Assembly (NCBI GenBank): GCA_021851335.1
Contig: JAJZEA010000003.1
Location: 1-64,000, forward strand
Source of the DNA: Acidobacteriota bacterium
Lineage (GTDB): Bacteria; Acidobacteriota; Terriglobia; Terriglobales; Acidobacteriaceae
DNA length: 64,000 nucleotides
Direction of reading: 5' to 3'
The translations under genes and the position numbers were made by a program. The notes under the pieces were generated by a model, which made no database searches, had not been told where the DNA came from, and saw nothing but the letters and a program-made list of their open reading frames with translations. Positions 1-8,655 of the stretch are shown in pieces. Position 1 is the first letter of the stretch. The number at the start of each line of letters is the position of its first letter.

Positions 1-2
1 TG

Positions 3-1343
3 TACCAGCAGTACTATCTGGGATTTGGACCGCGCGTGGGCGTGGCGTGGCAACCGGGCAGCGACGGGAAGACGGTGATCCGAGCGGGATTTGGGCTGGG
101 GTATGACAATCCGAATGTGGTCAACTTCCTGAACTCGCGATTCTCCAGCAATGGCGGAGCGTTTGGCGTCGAGGACAATCCGGCGGGAACGGTGAAGACG
201 ATCGATACGGCCCCTGCGGCAGGGTACATCACGTATGGGCAGCCGATGTTTCCGAATGCACTCAGCCCGAGTAACACATGCCTGTCGAATCCAAGCGCGG
301 TGCAGGCGAACTGCTCAAGTCTGAATGTGTTTGCCATTCAGCCGAATCTGCGGCCGAGCTATGTGGAGAACTACAACGTGAATATCCAGCGGTCTCTGAG
401 CAGCAATGTCGAGCTGCAGATCGGGTATGTGGGCAGCTCGGGGCGGAGGTTGCGCGATCTGGTGGACATCAACCAGGCGGGGATTGGCAGTGGTGGAGCG
501 AACGCGACACGACCGTATTACGGGCAGTATCCGAACTACGCGGTGATCAACCAGATTCAATCCGAGGCCACGTCGAACTACAACTCGCTGCAGGCGACGC
601 TGCGGGTGAACAACTGGCACCGGCTGACGGCGCAGTCGGCGTTTACGTTTGCACATTCGCTGGATGAGATCAGCGAAATCTATCTGTATAACCCGCAGAA
701 CAGCCTGGACCTGGCTGGGGAATATGGCAACAGCGACTTCGACGTGCGGAATACTTCGGTTTCGTATCTGACGTATGCGTTGCCGGAGTTTCATCATGGG
801 CCATCGGCGCTGACGAATGGCTGGCAGTTCAATGCGCTGCTGAGCTTTCATGGCGGGATGCCGTTCACGATCTACTCCAGCAACAGCGGGAGCAGCGGGA
901 CGAACGAGTTTGCCGAGCGCGCGGATCGGACGCCTGGGATCAATCCCAATACAGGGATCAGCAAGAGCGTGCAGGGCAACAGCACATCCGGCTACTTTGT
1001 GAACTGGACCTCGACGGCGTACACTCCGTCGCTGAACGGGCAGTTTGGAACGAGCCATCGCAACGACCTGCATGGGCCGGGATTCTCGGACGTGGATTTT
1101 TCCGTTTTCAAGAACACGAAGATCACGCGATTTGTGAATGCGCAGTTTCGTGTGGAGATGTTCAACCTCTTGAACCGTCTGAATCTGGCGCAGCCGGGTG
1201 ACGGATTCTGTACCGACACGAACAATGGCGCGAATCCGAATGCGTGTGCGATCAGTACGACGATTGGAGCCAACTATGGCGCGCCGGGCATTGGAGCCGG
1301 TGAGCCGTTCAATACGCAGCTTGCGATGAAGATCATCTTCTGA
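3..1343 (+). CDS. Oar-like TonB-dependent receptor, C-terminal part
   Basis: The reading frame is open from the first bases of the window, so this is the 3' part (about 446 codons) of a larger gene. The visible part resembles the C-terminal beta-barrel of the Oar-like outer-membrane receptors expanded in Acidobacteria. It has many aromatic/Gly/Asn-rich strands, the motifs GFGLGYDNP and VDFSVFKNTKITRF, the segment RVEMFNLLNRLN common before the last strands, and a terminal Phe (MKIIF) typical of barrels handled by the BAM machinery. The substrate is unknown; such proteins are often assigned to uptake of large carbohydrates or siderophores by inference only. A perfect hairpin follows the stop codon. 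The N-terminal plug and carboxypeptidase-regulatory domains lie outside the window. Confidence 0.88.
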   Translation, partial: YQQYYLGFGPRVGVAWQPGSDGKTVIRAGFGLGYDNPNVVNFLNSRFSSNGGAFGVEDNPAGTVKTIDTAPAAGYITYGQPMFPNALSPSNTCLSNPSAVQANCSSLNVFAIQPNLRPSYVENYNVNIQRSLSSNVELQIGYVGSSGRRLRDLVDINQAGIGSGGANATRPYYGQYPNYAVINQIQSEATSNYNSLQATLRVNNWHRLTAQSAFTFAHSLDEISEIYLYNPQNSLDLAGEYGNSDFDVRNTSVSYLTYALPEFHHGPSALTNGWQFNALLSFHGGMPFTIYSSNSGSSGTNEFAERADRTPGINPNTGISKSVQGNSTSGYFVNWTSTAYTPSLNGQFGTSHRNDLHGPGFSDVDFSVFKNTKITRFVNAQFRVEMFNLLNRLNLAQPGDGFCTDTNNGANPNACAISTTIGANYGAPGIGAGEPFNTQLAMKIIF

Positions 1344-1378
1344 ACGGCGGGGAAGTGAGCGGAGTTGTGAGCCAAAGG

Positions 1379-1410
1379 AAGCGGCCATCGGAGTGATCCG
1401 ATGGCCGCTT
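1379..1410. terminator. Bidirectional hairpin between convergent genes
   Basis: A perfect 14-bp inverted repeat (AAGCGGCCATCGGA, loop GTGA, TCCGATGGCCGCTT) sits between the receptor stop and the aminotransferase stop. The T-tract is short on both strands, so termination is inferred from stem strength and the convergent position. Confidence 0.7.
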
Positions 1411-1430
1411 TGCTGATGTGAGCTTGCAGT

Positions 1431-2645
1431 TCAGGAGAGATGGCTGAAAGGGGTCTGTTGCAGCCGGGGATGCAGTGCAGGCGGCTCCAGTCCGGCGGTG
1501 TTGGTCTGCATGACCTGGACGAAGGCGTTCTGGAAGGCGGCCATCTCGCTTTGGGTTCCGACGGTGATGCGGACCGAATCCGGCCATGCAGGCCAGACGC
1601 GCCCGATATAGATCTCTTTGGCAGCCATGGCGGCCTGGACCTGTTTGCCAGGTTTGCCGACATTGACCATGAAGCAGTTGCTGACCGAGGGTGTGACGGC
1701 ATAGCCGTGGCTGCGCAGGAAGGCGATGTTCTCTTCGCGGAGGCCCGCCATGACTTTCTTGCGCGTGGGGACGAGTTCAGGATCAAGCAGACTGGCCCTG
1801 GCGGCGGCGACGGCGGTGATGGGCAGCGGATTCTGTCCGCCGAGGGGCTGGACTTTCTTCAGCAGATCGGGGCTGCCGACGATGAAGCCCATGCGGATGC
1901 CGGCCATGCCGTAGAGCTTGGAGAAGGTGCGCAGGACGAGAACGTTCTTGCCCTGTTTCACCAACGAGATGCAGGAGGGTGCGTCGGTGAAGTGGATGTA
2001 GGCCTCGTCGACGAGGACGACGGAGCCTTTGGGGACACTATCGATGGCTTTCTCGATCTGCTCGAATGGGGTGAGTGTTCCGGTGGGATTGTTGGGATTG
2101 CAGATGTAGATGACTCCGGGCGTGGAGGAGGCGGCGAGCATGGCGGGAATGTCATGGGTGGCCGCGCCTTTGGGGTCGGAGAGCGGGACTTTGAGGATGG
2201 GAGCGTTGATGGACTGGGCGGCCCAGATGGGAGCCTCGTAGCTGGGATCGGCAACGACCAGCGGGCGCGTGGGCGAGGCGAAGGCGCGGACGGTGAGGTG
2301 CAGCGGCTCACTGGAGCCGGCGTAGGCGACGACCATCTCCGGGTCGAGGCCCTGCTGCCTGGCGAAGAGATCGGAGAAGCCGATCTCCTTGTCGAAGAGA
2401 TAGCGTCCGCCGTTGGGGATGATGGCGGCGATGGCTTTGCGCGCGCTTTCGCATGGCCCCATCGGATTTTCGTTGGCGTCAATGTGGATGCCCTGGTCGG
2501 AGGGAGCGAATTTGGGGATGGCGGCGTGAGCAAGATGCGCCTCGGTAACAAAGGGAAGTCCGGCGAGCGCTGAGGATGCGGCGGCAGCGCGAAGGAAGTT
2601 ACGACGAGAGAGACCACCGGAGAGGGTGGAGGAAGGCAATGTCAT
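1431..2645 (-). CDS. Tat-exported histidinol-phosphate-aminotransferase-like PLP enzyme
   Basis: A 404-residue fold-type I aminotransferase of the HisC-like group. It begins with a Tat signal (SRRNFLRA near residues 13-20, hydrophobic stretch, AHA near residue 41), so the mature enzyme is predicted to be periplasmic. Core motifs include DANENPMGP (56-64), the NPNNPTG loop (183-189) with the PLP-contacting Asn, DEAY around 213-216, and the Schiff-base lysine K243 in TFSKLYGMAGIRMGF. The substrate cannot be read from sequence; histidinol phosphate itself is unlikely outside the cytoplasm. It stands alone with no his genes nearby. The first ATG is used because it places the twin-arginine motif correctly. 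Confidence 0.88.
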   Translation of the reverse strand: MTLPSSTLSGGLSRRNFLRAAAASSALAGLPFVTEAHLAHAAIPKFAPSDQGIHIDANENPMGPCESARKAIAAIIPNGGRYLFDKEIGFSDLFARQQGLDPEMVVAYAGSSEPLHLTVRAFASPTRPLVVADPSYEAPIWAAQSINAPILKVPLSDPKGAATHDIPAMLAASSTPGVIYICNPNNPTGTLTPFEQIEKAIDSVPKGSVVLVDEAYIHFTDAPSCISLVKQGKNVLVLRTFSKLYGMAGIRMGFIVGSPDLLKKVQPLGGQNPLPITAVAAARASLLDPELVPTRKKVMAGLREENIAFLRSHGYAVTPSVSNCFMVNVGKPGKQVQAAMAAKEIYIGRVWPAWPDSVRITVGTQSEMAAFQNAFVQVMQTNTAGLEPPALHPRLQQTPFSHLS

Positions 2646-2968
2646 CGGGAAGACTCCTTTGGGTTGGAAGGATTTCGGAGCAGAGCACAGGAGTATTGGC
2701 GTGGAAGGAAGGATGAAAGAGAGAGAAGAAGTGCTCCATGTCCCACCGTAGCGTCGAAGGGTTAAGATTTCAAGAAAAAAGTGAGCTGGGTGGATGGCGA
2801 TATGCGGCTGGGAGTGATGTGTGGGATGGGAGAAGAGCGGGAGAATTTCATTTCCGAGGCGAAATTATGTCGATGGCGCTTGACAACCCCACAACTAAAC
2901 CAATTTACTGATAGGACGCAACGAGAATGCCCGCTGCGCGAAGCAGGATCGGGCATGACAGAGGTAAG
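2646..2968. other. Intergenic region between divergent genes
   Basis: About 320 bases separate the aminotransferase and the symporter. I see a possible symporter promoter at 2880-2909 and no convincing gene or RNA. Short open frames here lack ribosome binding sites and family features. Confidence 0.6.
2880..2909 (+). promoter_or_regulatory. Possible sigma70-type promoter for the symporter
   Basis: A perfect -35 (TTGACA, 2880-2885) is followed after 18 bases by TTTACT (2904-2909, four of six matches to TATAAT). It lies 60 bases before the symporter start. Placement is based only on consensus match. Confidence 0.4.
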
Positions 2969-4744
2969 ATGCTTGCCATGCTGATTGCACCTGCTTTTTC
3001 CCTGAGTTTGCCGACAGCCACGGCTGCGATGGTGGCGACAACGTCGATTGCACACTTGACGGGTCTGGATATCGCCGTGATCGCGGTGTATTTCGCGATG
3101 GTGATCTGGATTGGTTATTACCTGAAGAACCGCGCGAATACGAGCGAAGAGTTCTTTATGGCGGGCCGTGAGATGACGGCCTGGATTGCCGGCCTCAGTT
3201 TTGTTTCGGCGAATCTGGGGTCACTGGAGTTGATGGGGTGGGCTGGGTCGGCGTATCAGTACGGCATCCTGGCTGCGCACTGGTACTGGATCGGCGCAAT
3301 CCCGGCGATGCTCTTTCTGGGCATTGTGATGATGCCGTTCTATTACGTCTCGAAGACGCACTCTGTGCCGGGCTATCTGAAGCTGCGCTACGGGCAGGGT
3401 TCGAGCACGGTGGCCGCGGTTTCGTTTGCGTTCATGACGATTTTGATGAGCGGCGTAAACATGTTCTCGATGGCGCTGGTGATGAAGGTGGTGCTGGGGT
3501 GGAATATCACCTTCAGCATTGTGGTTTCGTCGCTGGCGGTGGCCGCGTATGTGGCGTTGGGCGGGTTGCGTTCGGCGATCTTCAATGAGGTCTTGCAGTT
3601 TGTGCTGATCTGGGGCGGTGCGCTGCTGGTGCCGATTCTGGGCATGATTGACGCGGGCGGCTGGATGGGACTGAAGACACGCATTCTGCATGATCTTCCT
3701 GGACAGGACTACCTGCATCTGTGGCGGGGACTGGGGCACTTCCACGACAACCCGATGGGGGTTCACTGGACCGGAATCATCTTCGGACTGGGATTTGCGA
3801 TCAGCTTCGGGTATTGGACGACGGACTTTCTGGTGGTGCAGCGGGTGCTGGCGGCCAACAGCCTGCGCTCGGCGCGAATGGCTCCGGTGATTGGCTCGTT
3901 CTTCAAGATGGCTGTGCCGTTCATCGTGATTCTGCCGGGCTTGCTGGCGCTGGTGGTGTTGCATAATCCCAACGGAAGCCTGATGCACCTGGTGGGTGAG
4001 GATGTGGTGAGCGCGCATCCGGGCATGGGTCTGCATAGTTATAACGAAGTGCTGCCGCTGATGCTGGTGCGGTACTGCGGGCCGGGTTTGCTGGGGCTGG
4101 GCATTACGGCGCTGATTGCCGGTTTCATGAGCGGGATGGCGGGCAATGTGAGTGCCTTTGCGGCGGTGTGGACCTATGACATCTATCAGCCGATGCTGCG
4201 CAAGAATGAGCCGGATGAGCACTACGTGACGATCGGGCGCTGGGCGACGGTGCTGGGCGTGGTGGTGTCGATTGGCGCGGCGTATCTGGTGATGCATGCG
4301 CAGGGGATCATGGACTATGTGCAGGCGCTGTTCAGCTTCTTTATTGCACCCCTGCTGGGCGCGATTCTGATGGGAATGTTCTGGAAGCGCGCAACGAAAT
4401 CGGGCGGCTTCTGGGGTCTGCTGGTCGGGACGGTGACGTCGGTGGGGCTGTGGGCGTGGGTACACTTTTATCCGGCTGCGCTGCGGTTTGTGGCGTTGTC
4501 TCCGGATGCCAGGGATATGGCGGAAAACATGTATCGCGCGCTGTGGAGCCTGAGCATTACGGTGATTGTCACGCTGGTCGTCAGTTTGTGCACGAGCGCC
4601 AAGCCGGATAGCGAATTGAAGGGTCTGGTGTATGGGGCGACGGTGCTGCCGAAGGAAGATCCAGTTGCGTTCTATAAGAATGAACTCTTCTGGGCTGCGA
4701 TTGCCGTAGTAGTCTTTGTGGGCCTCAATGTGATGTTCTGGTAG
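2969..4744 (+). CDS. Sodium:solute symporter (SSS family, SGLT-like)
   Basis: An integral inner-membrane transporter of 591 residues with about 13-14 hydrophobic helices, predicted to import a sugar or similar solute with Na+. Family features are the N-terminal helix followed by EEFFMAGREMTAWIAGLSF, then SANLGSLELMGWAG, and the later GFMSGMAGNVSAFAAVWTYDIY segment typical of SGLT-type members. The start is ambiguous: ATG at 2969 has GAGG 4 bases upstream, ATG at 2978 has it 13 bases upstream, and an upstream in-frame ATG at 2927 adds an atypical basic leader. It heads a cassette with a small membrane protein, a fucose-isomerase-like enzyme and an M24-like protein, which suggests the solute is a sugar (inference). 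Confidence 0.92.
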   Translation: MLAMLIAPAFSLSLPTATAAMVATTSIAHLTGLDIAVIAVYFAMVIWIGYYLKNRANTSEEFFMAGREMTAWIAGLSFVSANLGSLELMGWAGSAYQYGILAAHWYWIGAIPAMLFLGIVMMPFYYVSKTHSVPGYLKLRYGQGSSTVAAVSFAFMTILMSGVNMFSMALVMKVVLGWNITFSIVVSSLAVAAYVALGGLRSAIFNEVLQFVLIWGGALLVPILGMIDAGGWMGLKTRILHDLPGQDYLHLWRGLGHFHDNPMGVHWTGIIFGLGFAISFGYWTTDFLVVQRVLAANSLRSARMAPVIGSFFKMAVPFIVILPGLLALVVLHNPNGSLMHLVGEDVVSAHPGMGLHSYNEVLPLMLVRYCGPGLLGLGITALIAGFMSGMAGNVSAFAAVWTYDIYQPMLRKNEPDEHYVTIGRWATVLGVVVSIGAAYLVMHAQGIMDYVQALFSFFIAPLLGAILMGMFWKRATKSGGFWGLLVGTVTSVGLWAWVHFYPAALRFVALSPDARDMAENMYRALWSLSITVIVTLVVSLCTSAKPDSELKGLVYGATVLPKEDPVAFYKNELFWAAIAVVVFVGLNVMFW

Positions 4745-4754
4745 GAGTGAAGAG

Positions 4755-4967
4755 ATGACGAGAGCGCGAGAGATACCGATCTGGTTTTTTATCGGCGTGT
4801 TGTTGAGCGTCTATGGGGTGATGATCCTCGGCTATGGTTTGTGGGAGCTTGCGACGGGTCATCTGGCAAACGTAGTGCTGGCTCATCTGCATGCGCCGGT
4901 GTGGTGGGGTGCATTGATGCTGGTGCTGGGGCTGTTCTATCTGGTGAAGTTTCGGCCAGATCGTTGA
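4755..4967 (+). CDS. Small two-helix membrane protein
   Basis: A 70-residue protein with two predicted transmembrane helices (about residues 8-30 and 46-63), separated by a short His-containing loop (HLANVVLAHLHAP). I do not recognise the family. The gene is supported by a good ribosome binding site (AGGAG, 7 bases before the ATG), its position 10 bases after the symporter stop, and its length and topology. It may be an accessory or stability subunit for the symporter, by analogy with small partner proteins of SSS transporters such as YhdT with PanF. That role is inferred. Confidence 0.75.
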   Translation: MTRAREIPIWFFIGVLLSVYGVMILGYGLWELATGHLANVVLAHLHAPVWWGALMLVLGLFYLVKFRPDR

Positions 4968-5026
4968 GTTTCGTCTGAGTACAGAAGTACGAACAAGACT
5001 AAAGAGAAAAGTGGAGCGAAAAGCGC

Positions 5027-6454
5027 ATGGCGGCACAAAAGCAGTTGACGTTTGGAGTGGTAGTCGGTAATCGAGGGTTTTTCCCGGATCAGCTTGCCAA
5101 ATCGGGGCGCGAAGAGATGATTCGCGCGGTGGAAGCAGCGGGCGCGAAGGCGATCGTGCTCACGGCTGAGGAGTCGAAGTTTGGAGCAGTGGAAACTTTT
5201 GCCGAAGCACAACGCTGCGCGGAGCTGTTCAAAAAGCATGCCAGCGAGATCGACGGCATCCTTGTGACGCTGCCGAACTTTGGCGATGAGCGCGGCGTGG
5301 CCGATGCCATTCGACTGGCGGGATTGGGTGTGCCGGTGCTGGTGCAGGCGACGCCGGACAAAAGCGATGCGATGACGATTGCCACGCGTCGCGACAGCTT
5401 TTGCGGCAAGATGAGCGCATGCAACAACCTGATGCAGTACGGGATTCCGTACTCGTTGACGACGCTGCATACCGAGGCTCCGCAGTCGGCGGAGTTCAAG
5501 GCGGATCTGGAGTGGTTTGGGCAGGTTTGCCGCATCGTGCGCGGACTGAAGAATCTGCGGATCGGAGCGATTGGCGCGCGGCCTTCGGCGTTCAATACGG
5601 TGCGGTATTCGGAGCGCATTCTGGAGACGCACGGGATCTCGGTCGAGCCGATCGATCTGTCGGAGATCATGGGCCGCATTGAGCGCATGAAGGATGGCGA
5701 CGATCTGGCGCAGGCGAAGCTGGCGGCGATCAAAGGCTATGTGAGCACCTCGGGAATTCCCGAAGCGGCGTTGATGAAGATGGCCAAGCTGGGCGCGGTG
5801 ATCGACACGTGGATGAAGCAAACGGCGGTGACGGTGAGCGCGGTGCAGTGCTGGACTTCGCTTGAGGAGTACTTTGGCGTGGTGCCATGCACGATCATGA
5901 GCATGATGTCGAACGATCTGATTCCTTCTGCCTGCGAGGTGGATGTGCCGGGCACGCTGAGCATGCATATGCTGGCGCTGGCATCGGGAACGCCGTCGGC
6001 GCTGCTGGACTGGAACAACAACTATGGCAGCGACCCGGATAAATGCGTCTGCTTCCACTGCTCGAATCTGCCGAAGCACTTCTTCAACGAAGTGAAGATG
6101 GACTTCCAGGAGATCATTGCGGGCACGGTGGGCAAGGAAAATACCTTTGGCACCTGCGTGGGGCGCGTGAAGAGCGGAGCGATGAGCTATGCGCGGTTCT
6201 CGACCGACGACAGGCGCGGGGTGGTTCGCGGGTACGTTGGGCCGGGTCGGTTTACGGACGATCCGCTGACGACCTTTGGCGGAGCGGGTGTGGCCGAGAT
6301 TCCCAAGCTGCAGAAGCTGCTGAAATACATCTGCCGCGAGGGTTTCGAGCATCATGTGGCAGCGAACTTCAGCGATGTTTCGCGCGCGGTGCATGAGGCT
6401 GCGGTGCGTTATCTGGGCTTTGAAAGCCACTATCATCCGGAGCTGGAAGACTAA
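5027..6454 (+). CDS. L-fucose/L-arabinose isomerase family protein
   Basis: A 475-residue cytosolic protein resembling ketol isomerases of the L-fucose isomerase fold. Two N-terminal Rossmann-like domains (GILVTLPNFGDERG; VPVLVQATPD) are followed by the C-terminal catalytic region. Candidate metal ligands are E304 in ACEVDVPG, D328 in LLDWNNNYG and H344 in CFHCSN, matching the Glu/Asp/His set of FucI. Expected chemistry is Mn2+-dependent aldose-ketose interconversion. The sugar is not determined; sulfoquinovose and branched-sugar isomerases fall in related groups, so fucose is not assured. It lies between a sugar-type symporter system and an M24-like gene 24 bases downstream, consistent with one transcript. 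Confidence 0.85.
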   Translation: MAAQKQLTFGVVVGNRGFFPDQLAKSGREEMIRAVEAAGAKAIVLTAEESKFGAVETFAEAQRCAELFKKHASEIDGILVTLPNFGDERGVADAIRLAGLGVPVLVQATPDKSDAMTIATRRDSFCGKMSACNNLMQYGIPYSLTTLHTEAPQSAEFKADLEWFGQVCRIVRGLKNLRIGAIGARPSAFNTVRYSERILETHGISVEPIDLSEIMGRIERMKDGDDLAQAKLAAIKGYVSTSGIPEAALMKMAKLGAVIDTWMKQTAVTVSAVQCWTSLEEYFGVVPCTIMSMMSNDLIPSACEVDVPGTLSMHMLALASGTPSALLDWNNNYGSDPDKCVCFHCSNLPKHFFNEVKMDFQEIIAGTVGKENTFGTCVGRVKSGAMSYARFSTDDRRGVVRGYVGPGRFTDDPLTTFGGAGVAEIPKLQKLLKYICREGFEHHVAANFSDVSRAVHEAAVRYLGFESHYHPELED

Positions 6455-6478
6455 ACGCATACCGATGGAGCGCGTGGG

Positions 6479-7627
6479 ATGGGCATTGCGAAAGACCTGA
6501 AAGTGGATGGCGCGGTGCTCATTGCCGCAGCGGAGTGGAGTGCGGAGATTGACGCGAAACGCGCGCGTCTGACGGAGTGGATGCGCGAGCGCGACCTGCA
6601 TGGAGTGCTGCTGCGGCGCAACGAGAACATTGCGTGGCTGACGGGCGGCGCGGTGGAGTTGCGCGTTCTGACGCCGGCAGAGAGCGGTGTTGGATCCGTG
6701 CTGGTGACGGCGGACGGACGATGTTTCTATTTGACGACGGAAAACGAAGCACCGCGCCTGGCGGACGAAGAGTTTGGCGCACTGGGTTTCGAGCCAGTGA
6801 TCTTTCCGTGGTTTGCCGATGCGACGGTGGAGCGCGCGCTGGAGATTGCCGGGCCGCATGTGGCGTGCGATCAGCCGACGCCGGGAATGGCGTCGGCGCA
6901 GCTTTATCCGTTGCGGGCAAGCCTGAGCGAGACGGAGGTGCGACGCTTTCGCTGGCTGGGCGCGGCGACGGCTGCGGCGACGGTGGAGGTTTTGCGTGAG
7001 CTGAAGCCTGGCGTAAGCGAGTTCGAGATGGAAGCGCGTGTGGCAGCGGCGCTGCTGCGGCGCGGAATCCAGCCGTCGGTTTCGTTGATGGCGGTCGATG
7101 AGCGCATTGTGCGTTACAAGCATGCGGTGGCGCGCGGAGCGCGGCTGGAACGATTTGCGATGCTGAATCTGTGTGGGCGGCGATGGGGTCTGACGGTTTC
7201 CATCACGCGCTTTGCGCACGTTGGCGCAGTGCCGGATGCCTTGAAGAAGGGATTTGACGCAGCGGCGAAGGTGAATGCGGCGCTGCAGCATCATACGCGC
7301 GCGGGGGCGACGGCGGCGGAGCTGTACCGTGCTGCGACGCAGGCATATGCCGAAGCAGGCTTTGCCGGGGAAGAGCGCAGGCATCATCAAGGCGGAGCGA
7401 CGGGCTATTGGGAGCGGGAGTGGGTGGCAACGCCTGAGGGTACGGAGCGCGTGGCGGATCGTCAGGCGTTTGCGTGGAATCCAAGCGCGGCGGGCGGCAA
7501 GGCGGAGGATACGGTGCTGCTGCGGGATGGAAAGATCGAGACATTGACCGCGACGCCGGAGTTGCCGGAGCTGAAGGCGACGTGTGACGGCGTCGAGTAT
7601 GCGTCAGCAGGCGTTTTGATGCTTTAA
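6479..7627 (+). CDS. M24 peptidase-like protein with altered metal ligands
   Basis: A 382-residue protein with a creatinase-type N-terminal domain (about 35-160; RNENIAWLTGG is typical of Xaa-Pro peptidases) and a pita-bread M24 C-terminal domain (about 165-375). The usual metal ligands are largely missing. The DxG...SDITR block reads LNLCGRRWGLTVSITR (229-244), so both aspartates are replaced (N230, S241), and the EPG block is absent although a late EDTVLL glutamate remains. It may therefore be a non-peptidase or use different chemistry. The start at 6479 has GGAG 8 bases upstream. Its place after an isomerase suggests a role in sugar metabolism or regulation (inference). Confidence 0.8.
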   Translation: MGIAKDLKVDGAVLIAAAEWSAEIDAKRARLTEWMRERDLHGVLLRRNENIAWLTGGAVELRVLTPAESGVGSVLVTADGRCFYLTTENEAPRLADEEFGALGFEPVIFPWFADATVERALEIAGPHVACDQPTPGMASAQLYPLRASLSETEVRRFRWLGAATAAATVEVLRELKPGVSEFEMEARVAAALLRRGIQPSVSLMAVDERIVRYKHAVARGARLERFAMLNLCGRRWGLTVSITRFAHVGAVPDALKKGFDAAAKVNAALQHHTRAGATAAELYRAATQAYAEAGFAGEERRHHQGGATGYWEREWVATPEGTERVADRQAFAWNPSAAGGKAEDTVLLRDGKIETLTATPELPELKATCDGVEYASAGVLML

Positions 7628-7628
7628 G

Positions 7629-8594
7629 TCAGGTTCTGTCTGGATTGTCGCGGGGAACCAGCGTCAAGCGGGCGGTGAGAACGACGAGCGCGGACCAGAG
7701 AACGTCGGCACCGAGCAGGTGGATGACCTGCATCCAGACCGGGGCCAGCAGCCAGACGTCGAGCGCGCCGAGCAGATATTGCAGGGCGAGCAGGCCGACG
7801 ACGAGCGAGGAAAGACCGCGATTATCCCAAGGGCCGCCGCGACGGTTGGCGCGGATAAGCACCCAGATGAGGAAGATGCTGGCGAGGATGGCTACGGTGG
7901 GGTGGGTCCAGCGCCAGCGGAGCAGCCAGGTGCTGCGAGCGGAGAAATCCTGAGCCAGAGATGAGCGCAGGGAAGTGGCCGGGAAGAGCGTGTCTCCGAG
8001 AGCGGCGAGCGAGCCGGTGACGCCGACGATCATGACGGCGATCATGCCAAGGGTGGTGCCGACGGGGTGTGTGATGTGGAGATCGCGCCAGCGAAAGCCT
8101 TCGCTGCGACCGAGCAGATGAGCGGTCATGGCAAGGGTGGCCACCAGCAGCAGCGTGTTGCTGAGGTGGAGCGCGAGGAACGGCGGACGGAGCGGGGACT
8201 GGCTGGTTGCGGTCAGTCCCAGTTTGACGAGAAGCGCGCCGAGCAGGGCTTCCGAGAAGGTGAAAAAGACACTGAGCGCAGCGGTCCAGCGCGCCAGATG
8301 CCGGGGCGCAGTTTTACGCCATGTCCAGAGGAGCAGCGCGAGCACAAGGATGACGTCGAGGCCGGCGGTGATGCGGTGGGCGAACTCGATGAGGGTATGG
8401 AGGCTGGGCGCTTGCTGGAGGACAGTGCCGTTGCAAAGCGGCCAGTGGTCGCCGCATCCAGCACCGGAGCCGGTAGCGCGGACGACTGTGCCCCAGAGGA
8501 TGGTGGCGATGAAATAGGCGAGTACGCCCCAGGCAAAGCGGCGCAGAGCCGAGGAGGGACGGCGGTGGACGGATTGAGCGGCAACTGAGGACAT
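7629..8594 (-). CDS. ctaA: Heme A synthase (COX15/CtaA family)
   Basis: A 321-residue integral membrane protein with about eight helices that oxidises the C8 methyl group of heme O to give heme A for aa3-type cytochrome oxidases. Family signs are GTVVRATGSGAGCGDHWPLC, which contains the conserved cysteines and WPLCNG-type motif, and the heme-ligand histidines in EFAHRITAG, LHLSN, RWTHP and VIHLLGAD. The open frame extends far upstream, but that part is a shadow of ackA. The ATG at 8594 has GGAG at good distance and starts just before the first helix. It is the last gene of the greA-to-ctaA run. No cytochrome oxidase genes are visible in the window. Confidence 0.92.
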   Translation of the reverse strand: MSSVAAQSVHRRPSSALRRFAWGVLAYFIATILWGTVVRATGSGAGCGDHWPLCNGTVLQQAPSLHTLIEFAHRITAGLDVILVLALLLWTWRKTAPRHLARWTAALSVFFTFSEALLGALLVKLGLTATSQSPLRPPFLALHLSNTLLLVATLAMTAHLLGRSEGFRWRDLHITHPVGTTLGMIAVMIVGVTGSLAALGDTLFPATSLRSSLAQDFSARSTWLLRWRWTHPTVAILASIFLIWVLIRANRRGGPWDNRGLSSLVVGLLALQYLLGALDVWLLAPVWMQVIHLLGADVLWSALVVLTARLTLVPRDNPDRT

Positions 8595-8655
8595 GGCGAC
8601 TCCGGAAACTTCAGTGTAGTGCACGAACGGGCAGGTCCGGGACGAAGCCGGGAGT

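Noticed and set aside
1440-2573. Plus-strand open frame of 377 codons antisense to the aminotransferase
   Set aside because: Gly/Asp-rich shadow translation; the opposite strand encodes a full PLP enzyme.
4937-7390. Minus-strand open frame of 817 codons
   Set aside because: It is antisense to the isomerase-like and M24-like genes, its product is an Arg/His-rich sequence without any family motif, and the plus-strand genes have clear motifs and ribosome binding sites.
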